Assembly: GCA_010015675.1 (NCBI GenBank)
Contig: ML977058.1
Location: 57,214-84,092, forward strand
Length of the DNA: 26,879 nucleotides
DNA from: Byssothecium circinans
Lineage: Eukaryota > Ascomycota > Dothideomycetes > Pleosporales > Massarinaceae
Direction: 5' to 3'
Shown here piece by piece: positions 1 through 10,515 of the stretch. Below the pieces are notes generated by a model that ran no database searches, had not been told where the DNA came from, and saw nothing but the letters and a program-made list of their open reading frames with translations. The translations under genes and the position numbers were made by a program. Position 1 is the stretch's first letter, and every line of letters starts with the position of its first letter.

Positions 1-306
1 AACGACCTCAATCACCTCAAAGCGACGCTCAGAGTGACGATGAAGAGCTTCAAGACTTATAAGAACCTCTCTACCACGCTCAGCGGCTTCAAAACCCTCT
101 CCACCACGAGCTTTTACCTCAAACACTACGTTTTGGTCTTCGAAATCGCCTCCCTTCTCCTCACCACTAAGAATCTATATACAATAGGGCAAATCTATTG
201 AAACATTGAAACAATATACATTTTAAACAGCAATTAGATCTGTTTCAATTTTAAACGTTGGAAACGGACCTCAGGTTTCAGTTTCAAACGTTTCAATGCA
301 ACGCTG
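1..306 (+). mobile_element. 3' end of a hAT-like DNA transposon (partial)
   Basis: A frame from position 3 to the stop at 60-62 ends in an acidic tail (SDDEELQDL), which would suit a transposase C-terminus. It is followed by AT-rich DNA with five exact copies of GTTTCAA or its complement (198-204, 206-212, 242-248, 281-287, 290-296) plus variants. The reverse complement of the presumed end starts CAGCGTTGCATTGAAACG, resembling the CAG-starting ends of hAT elements. Repeated subterminal motifs are also typical of that superfamily. The other end lies outside the window, so neither the inverted repeat nor the 8-bp target duplication (CTCCTCCT would be the candidate at 307-314) can be checked. 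The HET-like reading frame begins exactly at this edge. A simple AT-rich intergenic region is the alternative. Confidence 0.4.
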
Positions 307-1953
307 CTCCTCCTCACCGATCGAGTGTGAGATAGATGCGGTCGCATGATCTGACAACCCCGATTACGAAGCTGTTTCTTATGTGTGGGGCTTAGCAAGC
401 GATCCTGTGCTTGTTAAAGTAGCCGATAAGAGCGTGGAAATATCTCAAATCCTCCACACTATACTTCGTAGACTACGGTTGCCTGGCCGGAGGCGAAGAC
501 TATGGATCGACCGGCTTTGCATCGACCAGCAAAATATGCAGGAAAAACAACATCAAGTTCGGCTCATGCGCAAGATTTGGGTGGGCGATGTAAACGACCA
601 TATCAAACTGGCCGATGCAGACGCGGTATTCCAATTGTTGGCATATCTAAGCGATCCGGGCAGCCATTCACTGCCACTGGCCGTTACCGAGAAGGGTCAC
701 TCATTGAAGAAAGCTTTGATAGAATTGTCAAGCCATCGAAATCAGTGGTGGAAACGTATTTGGACCGTGCAGGAGGGGATTCTACCAGAGAAACGCGTGT
801 TTCAATGGGGTCCCTTGAATATGTCCATGGAAGCTCTACAACAAGCTATTGGGACCTTGTCACGCAAGAACAATAGTGTCTTTGCATCGGCATCGGCAGG
901 GAAAAGATCCTCGCGACCGAGTCTACGGTCTCCTTGGACTATGTCCACCTGGTCGCCTACCTAGAACGGAGGAATGCGACTACACGGTCCCGGTAACACA
1001 GGTGTTTCGCACAGGGACGTTAGAATTGATTCTTTATAAAAAAGATCTTCAGGTCCTATCACCGTTTCTGCGACTTGATGAGCCTCGCGCAACGCCAGGG
1101 GTGCCATCATGGACACTTGACCTCGGAGCCGTCCGTCCCACATATGCGCCGGATTGGTGGTACTTGATCCACGGATACCGCTACTACAGAGCAAGCGAAG
1201 GTTTAGGCGCGATAGACTTCGATGCTATCAAAGCCTCGCCTGATCAAGGCCCATTATCATTGTAAGGCATCCGCATTGACACAGTTGCTAGCGTCGAAAG
1301 CCGTAAAATGGCCAGCAAAGCAGAGGTTCACCACCACAACCGTGATACCGAGCTTTTCTTACGTCTATGGTACCACGCGCTGATGCAGACTTACACGGTT
1401 GTTAATGAGTCCGCTAAGGATGCATCGCAAAGACCGTACCTTGGAGGTCAGTATGACCGCGCCGAAGCATTTGGAAGGCTCATGCTGGGTGATGTTATGC
1501 GAAATGACAATCTAGTCCCTTTTCGAAAGGCCACTAGAGAAGATGTGCAGAATGTATGGAAATTGATGGATAGACGAGGTTCCGAGGTGGATGAATCGAC
1601 ACGGAGAACAGTCTGCGGCATGATAGCGAATATGAGCCCGTCCACCACCAGGCTGGGCCGCATGGGCTGTGGGCCATTTGATATGGAAGTCGGAGATGAG
1701 GTTTGGGTTTTTAGGGGCGGAAATACCCCCGTTCATTGTCAGGCCACAGTATGGAAGTGGTGACTCGGGCCATAGTTTTGTTGGACAATCGTATGTCCAA
1801 GGGATTATGAGTGGAGAGGCTGTTCGCGGTGAGATAGCCGAGATCGAGACGACTGAGAGAACAGCCTGCTTGTGGTGCAGCTTTGGTTTCGATATCGGGA
1901 GTGATTTGCCCACGCAGCGAAAGACGAGGCAGCTACTCATTCAACCAGAGTAG
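305..1953 (+). pseudogene. HET-domain (heterokaryon incompatibility) protein, broken
   Basis: HET proteins trigger non-self recognition cell death in filamentous ascomycetes. The hallmark motifs are in order: IECEIDAV near 320, YEAVSYVWG (about 364-390), LWIDRLCIDQQN (about 500-535), HQVRLMRKIW, RIWTVQE near 757-777 and DPRDRVYGLLGL (about 907-942). A C-terminal block, SFVGQSYVQGIMSGEA, lies near 1777-1824. The gene is disabled by a TGA at about 350, a frame change between about 860 and 905 (indel or a very short unrecognised intron), an in-frame TAA at 1263-1265 in a CAA context, and a frame change in the CCCCC run near 1726. The frame is open through 305, so the missing N-terminus appears to have been removed at the hAT-like end. 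Base composition is normal and RIP is at most light. Identity as a HET protein is secure; its recognition specificity is unknown. Confidence 0.88.
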
Positions 1954-2140
1954 CAGGCCGATAAGGATGGCCAATCAACGCTTCACTGGATTTGGAAATC
2001 GTACCTCATCACAATTTCCCAGGTCGTTGTTTGGTCACACCCCGTCGGTGGAATAAAAGATTGCCGTCTAGCTATGACCTAGTGAGTGGAATGCCTAGGT
2101 GATAGTTTCTTATCTGAATCATATGAACCACAACAATACC

Positions 2141-2148
2141 TATATAAG
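2141..2148 (+). promoter_or_regulatory. TATA-box-like motif upstream of the E2-like pseudogene
   Basis: TATATAAG lies about 50 bp before the first ATG (2193) and upstream of the E2-like reading frame. The position suits a core promoter, but that ATG is not in the E2 frame. No other promoter element is visible, so this is suggestive only. Confidence 0.3.
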
Positions 2149-2180
2149 CCTCCAGCTCCAGATGATCCTTTAGTTAATTC

Positions 2181-3945
2181 GCTACTTTTATTATGCTAAG
2201 CCTTCAACCACCAGCTCGGAGTTCCGTCGCCGTGTCCTCAACGACTATGCTGAGATTCATGACGACCCGTACCCTAACGTGCACCTGCACGTCAATAGTG
2301 CTGGCATGACTCAAGCCTATACTATTCTTACCTCACCTGACAAGTGGCTGCTCCATCTCAGAATCAAATTTCTCTCCCGCTACCTTCTGGAAGCACCATC
2401 AGTGTCCATCAACACATACGATCAAGGCTGTTCTAGTGCAGATCCTTGGTTTATTTATGAACGCATCTATCGAGCAAGAGCACGATGCCGGCAAAACGAA
2501 TCTCGCAGCTTCTGAGCAGCAGTCGTGCTACTCCAAGAGGCTCATCATCGGGTGCTCCACCTGTGGGTTCAATGAAAATTGGAAGTCGACAGCGCAAAAA
2601 TTACTATAATGTCGACACCCAAGGAGAAATCTTCCTGGCCGAAAGGTTTCTGTTCGAAGCTCTTCGACCTCCTCAACGAAACAGTTTTAATGCTTCCCTC
2701 TTTCATAGACACGAACGACATTTTTTCATTTGCTCAAGCTGTACCCACAATCCACAAATTGTTTAACGAATCTGAATCCATTCACTTAAGAGAGCTAGAG
2801 TGCTTATCTTTAAAGAAGTCCCATATATACATAAAATATGGTATTGGCTTATCTCACCAAAGAAAAGCAATCTTCATTCCAATCCAAGTTGATGTTCTTT
2901 CCCAGGAAGCATACGTTCTTGGTGTTCGCAACCCGTCCATGGTACTATGCAGTTCACACACTGGATACGTCTTGCACTGTCCCCGACACTGGAACTTGTA
3001 CGCCATGATCTAGAAATTTGCTTAGAGAGGCTCCGAGACGAGGCCAACATGGGTGGCGAGCATTATATTGGAGTCTTATACTGCTGCATGCACACTATAG
3101 TGGGAAAGTTCTTCGACAAGATTAGTCACTCTTATTGTATTGCAGATTGTCGCAGTACTCTTACTCGCGTCTCCGAGAAAGGCTTCGAATCATATTCGCA
3201 TTATTTCACCTTCTAATCTGTTTAGCAACTGAGGATTCTAGAATCATTGCTGCTGTCAACCGGAGGATCGAATCTTTCACTGACTGCCCTCGGCCAAGAG
3301 GCACTTCCCCAACCTCGGGCATGTCATTGTCGCAGCACTGATTTGCGATCAAGGACTCGCCCAAGAACTTTTGGAATCGATTCTCAAAGAAGCCATCCTC
3401 CGCAACGTAGTCTGGATGCTCACCAAGACCAGGAGCCACGCCGGCATGGCTGAGCGAGCCTATCTCGAACCTACAGATATCTCAGAATACCGTCTCGCAA
3501 AGACGTTCGAAGCATCACTGATGTTTCACCAACTCATCATGTTTCAAAACCTGTTTTTCGACAAGGCACGCATACCTAGCAAATCGCTGCGGGAACTTCG
3601 CGATGAGCTCTTTGGCAAGCATGGCGCCCCGCCTTCTGGCGTCTCTATTAACATGGTCGAAACCATCCTAGTGTCCGTGAGGGCATGAAACCCCCTAAGT
3701 TCTTCGTGAATATGGGTATTGAGAAAATGAATATACCGCCAAAGGCTAAGTTCTGTAATTTGTTGAAGCGCACGATTAAAGTGAGTGTTGACCGTGGGTA
3801 TTCATAAGTGCCGATGACACAGAGTCAACTGTTCCTTAATCGAAAGCAGTTCAAGCCCGAAGTTGAACAACCAGATGAGGTGGTGCTTAAGAAAGGAGCA
3901 CGTCGATGGTTTGCAGACGGGGTGAGGTGGAAGGGGCGTTGGTGA
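2181..3945 (+). pseudogene. E2 ubiquitin-conjugating-like (UBC core) fungal protein, multiply frameshifted
   Basis: The first part (about 2208-2420) reads EFRRRVLNDYAEIHDDPYPN, then PDK, IKFLSRYLLEAPSVSI: the N-terminal helix, YP..P and P-rich loop of a UBC fold. The stretch that should hold the active-site Cys is missing or scrambled; after a frame change an EQEHDAGKTNLA segment (2471-2510) and a CSTCGFNE zinc-ribbon-like piece follow. Downstream is a long alpha-helical region read in several frames: LRELECLSLKKS near 2791, ERLRDEANMGGEHY near 3025-3070, LICLATED near 3218, AALICDQGLAQELLESILKE near 3333, and KSLRELRDELF near 3581. A final frame from 3685 to the TGA at 3943 has one TAA (3805-3807). 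At least four frame changes show a pseudogene. They are indels rather than RIP stops, so decay began by another route than in the DNA to its right. Confidence 0.7.
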
Positions 3946-6341
3946 AGAGGAGAGCAGGGTTTCTTTCCGGAAAATTAGGAATAAGTAAGTGGGGATCGGA
4001 AAGCAGCTGGGCATTGAAACTTGTGAATGATGGTTAATATTAGCAAATATTACAATATGGCTACGAAAAAGAGTACCGATAATGGTTGACGTTGATTAAT
4101 CATCGAAAACGTTGAGCCCGCTTGCGGCTGACTCCTGAACCTAACCAATATGATGCGACGGATGAGGCCTAATCCGTCATGGAAAAGGTCTAGCGTTAGG
4201 GTTACTAGTCCAAATCAGTAGCGCAAATAGGGGTGATCCGTGGGAACGTGAGGGCTAATCTATTCTACAGCAACACGTTCTCTAAATAAATTTTATATAT
4301 AACTATTACTTAGCAGCATTAGGAGCACTAATCCCCTACCTTGCAGCTTTACTTTTTGCGTTAGTGGTAGTTAAGGTGAGGGTAGACTCTAGCAGCAATA
4401 GAGTTCTACTAGGACGCATAGTTACCCGCAGCAACGTTAACATAACTAAGCGCAACCCACTATAGGAAAAATAGCAGCTAAACCTAATTACTACTATCCT
4501 TTAAGAATATAGAATAAAGCTTTTAGTATTTTTATAAGTATAAGGTACTTATCTATAGGAAGCATGCTGCTAGTATATAGAATCTAAATGCGTATCTACG
4601 TAATTATTATGCTATAGTAAGTAAAGAGAAGGAGAGGATTATAGAGTACTATAGGTACTAGTAGATTAAAAAGCCTAAGGATGTTAAACTACTACTACTA
4701 CTAGGTCTACTAATTAAGGAGCTAGGAGAGCTACTTAATAGGCTTTAATATACTAAGGAAAATTATAACTTTATCATAATTAATTTAGACGGGCTATAAA
4801 AGCACTATAAAAGTAAGTATAAGTTACTATAAAGGGGTAATATAAGCACGCTTTTCTAAAAAGTTAAAGTATAGACGTTCTTTTAGGCTAGTAAGTAGTA
4901 GTAATATTTTATTATTAAAGTAGTAATCTATAATAGTATGTTATCTATCCCTTATAAGGTAGCTAACGTTATCCGTGTAAGGCTAGCTAAATAGGAGGTA
5001 ACAACGCAGACGTATAAAGAAAAGGCATAGGTCATAGACGTAGAGGCTATAAAGACTAATAAGACTAGCTAGTTTAAGTAGATAAGATAGCTAGAGTATC
5101 TTATAAAGTAGATCTAACTATCTAATTAGGGTAAAGTAAAGCTATAGCACGCTATAAAGCTAGTTAAGCTACTAGTAGAGAGGAGCGTAGTTAAGCTATT
5201 AACGCTTATATAAGAAATAAGATAGTAGCTCTAGAGTATAAAGTAGTAAAAGGTTAATTAATAGCTAATAGTTTAACTATAGAACCTAGAGAGTTAAGCC
5301 TACTATATTAGCTATATAGTTAAGTTTATCTACTACTTTCCACGCATTATAGCTAATGAGTAGGTAAGAATAGAATAAAGCGGCTATAGCAAGGATAATA
5401 ATAGTAACGTAGATAGTAAGCAGGCTAATAAAGATAATATCTTAGATAATTAGAGTTCTAGGAGTAGTAGTAGTGAAAGTAATAATAATAGTAATAAGAA
5501 TAGCCGCCTACGCTATTAAAGTAGACGTATAAAAGAGATAAATCTTATAAAAGATACGCGCGAGCTATTCTACTAGAAGGGTAGTTAAAAGGAGCTAGTA
5601 GTAGTGATATAGGAGATACTAGATAATAATAATAATAATAGTTAGAAACCTTAGCTAGAGGTATTACTTACTATACTTGCATTATTTATCTTTAAGTCTA
5701 TAGGTGATAGGCTATTTAGTAATAGACTTATTTACTTTCTTACTATATTAGGCATTAACGCTAAGGCGAATTACTTACGCATAGTAAAGAATTATACATA
5801 CATGCTTACTAGCATAGTCTACTATATAAGAGTGCTTGCTATAGAGAAACTACTTCTAGTAGCGCGCCATAATAAGTAGATAGATAAGGACTAAGAACTT
5901 TTCTTATATATAAGAGAGAAGTATCTAGCTAATAGCTTATATAGTCTAATAAGTAAGGTAATTAGCTTACTAGCGTATAGTAAGTACGTTATAATAATAG
6001 CTAGTAACTTAGGTAATATATACTAGTTAAAAGATAAGAGGATCTTTTATTTATATAGCTAACTAATCTATATTAGCTATTTCTATAAGATAGCTTAGGA
6101 TATAGTAGCTAAAGCTAAGTAGCTACTATAAAAAAAGCTATTCTAGGTAGTAAAAGCTAAGGATTAGTTTATTATTAGGCTAGAGTAGATTACTAATAAT
6201 GTTACGTTTACGTAATAAAGTATATCTTTTATTAGATAGCATAATAATAGTCTTAAGGATAAGCTAGAGTAGATACTAACCTAGGTAGAGTAAAGTAAGT
6301 AAGGCCGTAGACTTTAGTTAAGGGCCTATTTAGTAGGGGCC

Positions 6342-6744
6342 TGGACCGTCTAGTTTAAAGTTAAAAACTAGACGCATTTTTGAAAACCGGACGCAGGACT
6401 ACTAAAACGGACGTCGTGTTTAGTATAGGCGTATGATCTATGACTTTTGTCTAATATAAGGTTTTGTAGCGTGTTAGTAGCTTTTTTAGCGGTCCCACAT
6501 ACTATATATAGTATAGCTAACTGGACGCTCAAAACTAGACACTAAAAATCTACTGGACATAGTTAATGTCTAGTTTGCGTACTTATTTTCTAATTATCAT
6601 CTTGTTAGACCGTGTACGCTATTTTTACGTAAGTAACGCCTAACTACGGCCTAAATAGGTATAATGCACCGCTAACGCGCTACCCTGTCAGTCCTCTCCG
6701 CGGGGATAGCTAGTATAGAGTTAGTTACGTAGCTTTATATAGAG
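6342..6744. other. Harbinger left subterminal non-coding region
   Basis: About 400 bases between the left inverted repeat and the transposase start hold no frame that I can support. It contains repeats of an AAACTAGAC / CTAGTTT word (about 6353, 6365, 6531, 6567) that may be transposase-binding sites. Confidence 0.4.
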
Positions 6745-7928
6745 ATGTATAATGAGCCTACTAGTGTCTAAAAACACTATAGAGAAGGCAGCCTTAGTGA
6801 GAGATGGCTAGTAAGCTACCTTACTAATGATGATAAGCTATATAATGATACTTAACTACGCCGTGAGGTATGGGATAGCTTGTTAGAGTATTTATAGAGT
6901 TACTGTTAGCTCTATGACTCCCTAGCTTAGAGCCTTTGATGGTGCAGGTTGACGGCTGCTGAAAAGCTTCTTATTTTCTGCTATATTTGCGGGCAGGGTG
7001 CGTCGTTTAGGAACGCGAGGAGTCGCAGCGGTCGCTCTCTCAAAATGATTAGCAGGTACGCTGTATTGCGAAAGTTGATATGCCATACTAACTAGATAGT
7101 AGAGCGTTCAATTAAGTACTACAGGCTCTCTTAAAGCTCTATCCTAAAGTTGTATAGCTACTACCCTCTAATAAAATACTATCAGTAATTGAAGACAACC
7201 TAAAACGATTCCTATACTTTATTAACTATATTAGGGCGCTTGACGGCACCTATATCTTCGCGTATATTAGAGAAGATGATATCGTGAGGTTTTGAAACTA
7301 CTATAGTAATATCACGCAGAACGTACTTACTACTATTGATTTTGACCTAAATTTCATATACATATTAGCTGGCTAGGAGGGGACTACCCATGATGGCTAA
7401 GTACTCGCAGACGCTCTTTAGAAGGGCTTCAACGTACTAGAGGGCAAATACTACGTTGCTAACGCTGGGTATTCAAACTGTAAAGAGATGTTGACGCCGT
7501 ATAAGAAGGTGTGATATCACCTACAAGAGATTACTACTACTGGCCTTTTACTAAAGGATATGTATAAGCTCTTTAACTTTCAACACTCAAGTCTCTATAT
7601 AGCCGTCGAGCGTACGTTTAGAGTCTTTAAGCGTCGCTAAAGAGTATTTAACCAGCTACATAAGTTCTCTTTTACGAAGCAGAAGTAACTAGTATACGCG
7701 TTAGCAGTAGTTCATAACTATATCAACTAGTATTACTATATATGAGAGGACTTTAAGGAGCTGCCACCTTATAGTTAAGAGGTATTTAAGGCGAGGACAG
7801 CGCCCTCTATAGAGGCTTTCAATGAGCTAATAGTAGCGGACGATCAGGCTATAGATATACGACGTAATGAGATAGCAGAGGAGATGTACAAAGAGTATAA
7901 AAAGGCGGCTACAGTATATAGTATATAG
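6745..7928 (+). pseudogene. PIF/Harbinger DDE transposase, RIP-inactivated
   Basis: The frame starts at ATG 6745 and runs to TAG 7926-7928 with one frame change near 7125. The N-terminal helix-turn-helix region reads LTAAEKLLIFCYICGQGASF (about 6949-7008). The catalytic domain shows LDGTYIFAYI (first Asp at 7242-7244), DFDLNFIYILAG, THDG (7386-7397), ANAGYSNC (about 7458-7481) and VERTF (Glu at 7618-7620), then a VVHNYIN block near 7707. Family members have D-AGY or D-SGY at the second metal-binding Asp; here the codon is AAC (7461-7463, Asn). This is a G-to-A change of RIP type that would abolish catalysis. There are also many TAG/TAA stops. Length (about 394 codons) suits the family. Cut-and-paste transposition would be its role. 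Confidence 0.9.
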
Positions 7929-8373
7929 TAGAGTAGTACTAGGTCATGAGTGATAGTTTAGTATGGTTTAGTATAGTACTAAACTGTCAAAGTGGTGATA
8001 TTTACCACCACTAAGAAATAGTAAGAGAGATTCAAAAACTCAAGAAAACATAATTTATAGGGTAATTTTTGTCATAGTTAACAGTGTTAGCTTCTCTAAG
8101 TTGTCTAGTTTTATGTGGTAGGGCTATACAAACTAAGTCTACTAATTAAATATAGTAGCTAAATACTAGACAAAATCACGAAGTAAGAGGATGAAAGTTA
8201 AAGATTTTAGATATAACGCTCTAAACTCTGGGTAGCCTACCAGCGAGCACCCCACTAATATTATACTTATCAAGGTTATACTCTCTATCCTCGCCCTCTA
8301 TAACTACCCTAATTTAATTAATACTATTACCTATAACTCCTTCTATACTCTCCTCCATGCCTAGAGTGCCCGC
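7929..8373. other. Spacer between the convergent Harbinger genes
   Basis: About 445 bases separate the stop codons of the transposase and the Myb-like gene. I see no supported frame. Both 3' untranslated regions presumably lie here. Confidence 0.4.
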
Positions 8374-9486
8374 TTAAAATTGAAACGGTGTTGAACCATT
8401 GCTATCTGGCTAGGATACTATAGAAGACGCCCTACTAGATAGTATAGGACTGTAAGCATCTACTTCTACTACCTCTAATTTTTGCTTACACTCTAGCAGC
8501 TGTTCCTCTATTTCCTCCCAATCCACCTGCCCTTTAAGCGTACGGAGCACTTAATTAAGCTAGTGTACTCTATCATTAATAGTCTCTAAAACCATGAACC
8601 GTTTAGCCTTAAACTCTAACTTAAAATAGTCTAAAACCACGTCTTTATACCGCGTAGATAGTAACCTAAAGTCCTGCTATATACGCTCTATTACCTAGGC
8701 TTGCTAGTCTTTCTCTAGCTAAGTAGTAACACGCGCAACGTTCGCGTTCATGACAGCTAACTGCTCCCCTAGGTTCCAGTTAACCTTCAGCGTGGTTAAC
8801 TTCTTCTGCTGCGACGTATTCTCCTACTAAGCTTTACGCTTCTTAATAAATGATTGAATAGTTAATAATAGTGACAGCGATACGGATAATAATATAGATA
8901 GTGATAATAAGCTCTTAATATCTAGCCTAGGTGGCAGTGAAGTATTAGCTCCCATCACGTAGTTACCACGTATAAGGGTAATACATAGTTAACTGAACTT
9001 AAGGCCTTTATAGCGCCACTATCTAATACCTTTATAGGTAGCCTCCATGAGCGTAAACTACTTATTGATTTTATCTGACGGCTCTAGTGGCTCTCTATTA
9101 GCGCCATATTACCACCTAGAATGGTCTTGAAATAGCTCCTAAAGCCTAAAATCCTTCTTAAGAGTATCCTACTTATTTCACACCTATACTATAGTAACTA
9201 ACTGTTTACCAGAAACACCTAGTATGCGATTAGTAGCCTATTGAAAAGCAGTTAGTTTGAAGCTAGTCAAGCTAGGTACTAAGTTCTTAAGTAGGCCTAG
9301 TAGCATGGCCTCTTTCATATCACTTAACTATTAAATTTGTTTCCCCCCTAGGGCGTGAGCTAGTGTCTTCATGTGGCTTTAAGAGCCCTATTTTAACGTA
9401 GTAATACGTTGATTCATAAGCAAGGCTGCAACAACGGCTTGCGCTATAGGGTACAATGATTTAGGTAGTAGGCTATCAATATCCAT
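8374..9486 (-). pseudogene. Harbinger accessory Myb/SANT-like DNA-binding protein, RIP-inactivated
   Basis: Read on the minus strand from ATG at 9486, the frame stays continuous for 371 codons to TAA at 8376-8374, interrupted only by RIP-type stops. The N-terminal half contains MDIDSLLP..., then a Trp-poor trihelix/Myb-like segment, DTLKKDFRL-stop-ELFQDHSRW (about 9090-9175), where stops sit at expected Trp positions. Next are a Ser/Leu-rich linker and a C-terminal coiled coil (about 8420-8780; LEKDQ, VIERI, EEIEEQLLECKQKLEVVEVD). PIF/Harbinger elements carry such a protein, which brings the transposase to the element ends and the nucleus. Opposite orientation to the transposase fits that pairing. 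Confidence 0.8.
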
Positions 9487-10515
9487 ACTAATAATTATTA
9501 TGAAGAAAATAGGTGAAGAGATTATTAGCTAAGATGGCTCTCCGCACTATCCTAGACACGGCGCTTGCCACTTAATGAGTAATTGCTGCCTATTTTGAAA
9601 GAATCCTATCTAACTTTTACAGCTACTATACTAAATATAACATCTAATTTAGTATTATATAATTTGACTAGCCCCCTTACTATACTACTACCGTAGCTCT
9701 ACACTAAAAACGCCTAAAAACGCCACCTTGAAATACGTAAACTAGATAGTCTGGGCCCCTACTAAATAGGCCCTAAGTAATAGTAGGTAGAATATTAAGT
9801 AGGTAAAGTAGTACTTACATTAAGTTAATTACTTTTTAATACTACTAATAGTCTATGTGCACATAACGTCTAAGTAGCTAGGCTAAGGGTTAGAAGTAAT
9901 AATAATATAGCATTAAAATAGGTTACTTTAGGACCGTAATATTTTTATCTTAGATAAGTAGGTAATAATAGTAGTCTACTATTATAAGTTATAGATATAG
10001 TAGAATAGACTAAAGGTAGTACTACGCTTTCTTCTACTATAGCTTAGGTAGGTTATAGTAATGTACTTAGCATACTTATAGCTATTTTAGGAGTATCTAA
10101 TAGTGTAGGTACTTAGTGGCAGCTTTAGTAACTACGTGTAGGCTAATAAGTAAGGGCTATAAAGGATAGATTAACTAACGTAAGCACTTAGGTAAAAGAT
10201 AGGTAAAAGACTTAGAGTTAAGCTATATATATTAGTCTACTAGCACACGGCTATTAGTATTAGCTAGGTAGTAGTTAAAGAGTTATTTAGTAAAAGGTAT
10301 TAAGATAAGATTAGAGAAATAGAGGAGGCTAAGGTAGATAAGAAAGGAGAAGACCTAGTTAAGCTATAGAGCGTGTAGATAATAATAATAAAAGTAAGGA
10401 ATTATAGCATGCTAATAGACATTATTAAGCATCTTAGTATATGCTTAATTAAAGCTTTCTAGCCACTTAGCACGCTATAGCACTACTTCCTATCATATAA
10501 TAAGAAAATTAGATA

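Larger units (their letters stand above)
6322..9773 (+). mobile_element. PIF/Harbinger DNA transposon nested in family A copy 1
   Basis: The element is bounded by inverted repeats: GGGCCTATTTAGTAGGGGCC at 6322-6341 and its exact complement at 9754-9773, with further imperfect pairing inward to CTAGTTT. Flanks carry a 3-bp TAA duplication (6319-6321 and 9774-9776), as expected for PIF/Harbinger. Length is 3452 bp. It encodes the usual two genes in convergent orientation, a DDE transposase (+) and a Myb/SANT-like protein (-). Removing it joins the two halves of the family A reading frame. Both genes carry many RIP-type stops, so the element is dead. It is unevenly mutated: 6940-7060 keeps many CpA/TpG sites. 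Confidence 0.93.
4509..10490 (+). pseudogene. DUF3505 zinc-finger / recombinase-like protein of family A copy 1, RIP-dead
   Basis: The frame corresponds to the protein read from 26050 in copy 2; its start codon is ATA here (4509-4511). It covers the DUF3505 zinc-finger region, a C2H2 finger, an acidic low-complexity stretch rich in D, S and N (about 5380-5640), and a long helical region to 6321. After the Harbinger insertion it continues with a HITS-x-QLGQGLEVITI block (about 9858-9900), an RNIFILD strand (about 9931-9955), LPPRLGQVI-like residues near 10040, and a block matching YRHTAISI (about 10240). These parallel HIASGQPARGLEILSVRH and YHEIAISISRR of family B, so they belong to the same recombinase-like module. 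There are many TAG/TAA stops. The motif residues given follow reading of Gln/Trp/Arg for stops, which is inference. Confidence 0.7.
4158..10513 (+). mobile_element. Family A DUF3505 element, copy 1 (heavily RIP-mutated, interrupted)
   Basis: Positions 4158-5341 align with 25696-26879 at an offset of 21538-21541, nearly without indels. Nearly all differences are C/T or G/A, with this copy carrying the T/A state. The sequence continues through 6321, is interrupted by the Harbinger element (6322-9773, TAA duplicated), and resumes at 9777. The last recognisable family A protein segment is near 10490, just before a MITE. No RecQ helicase motifs were found after it, so this copy is truncated or its helicase is beyond recognition. 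It starts with a degenerate ACGGAT...ATCCGT inverted repeat followed by GCGTTAGGGTT. Confidence 0.85.

Noticed and set aside
1512..1940. Minus-strand open frame of 142 codons
   Set aside because: It lies opposite the HET C-terminal region, whose plus-strand frames carry recognisable family motifs. It is a shadow.
3802..4014. Minus-strand open frame of 70 codons
   Set aside because: It overlaps the plus-strand end of the E2-like pseudogene, which reads coherently to 3945. No independent support.
4600..6300. Extreme AT-rich centromere-like DNA
   Set aside because: It aligns with a coding element (first part to copy 2, rest continuous in frame), so RIP explains the composition without invoking a centromere.
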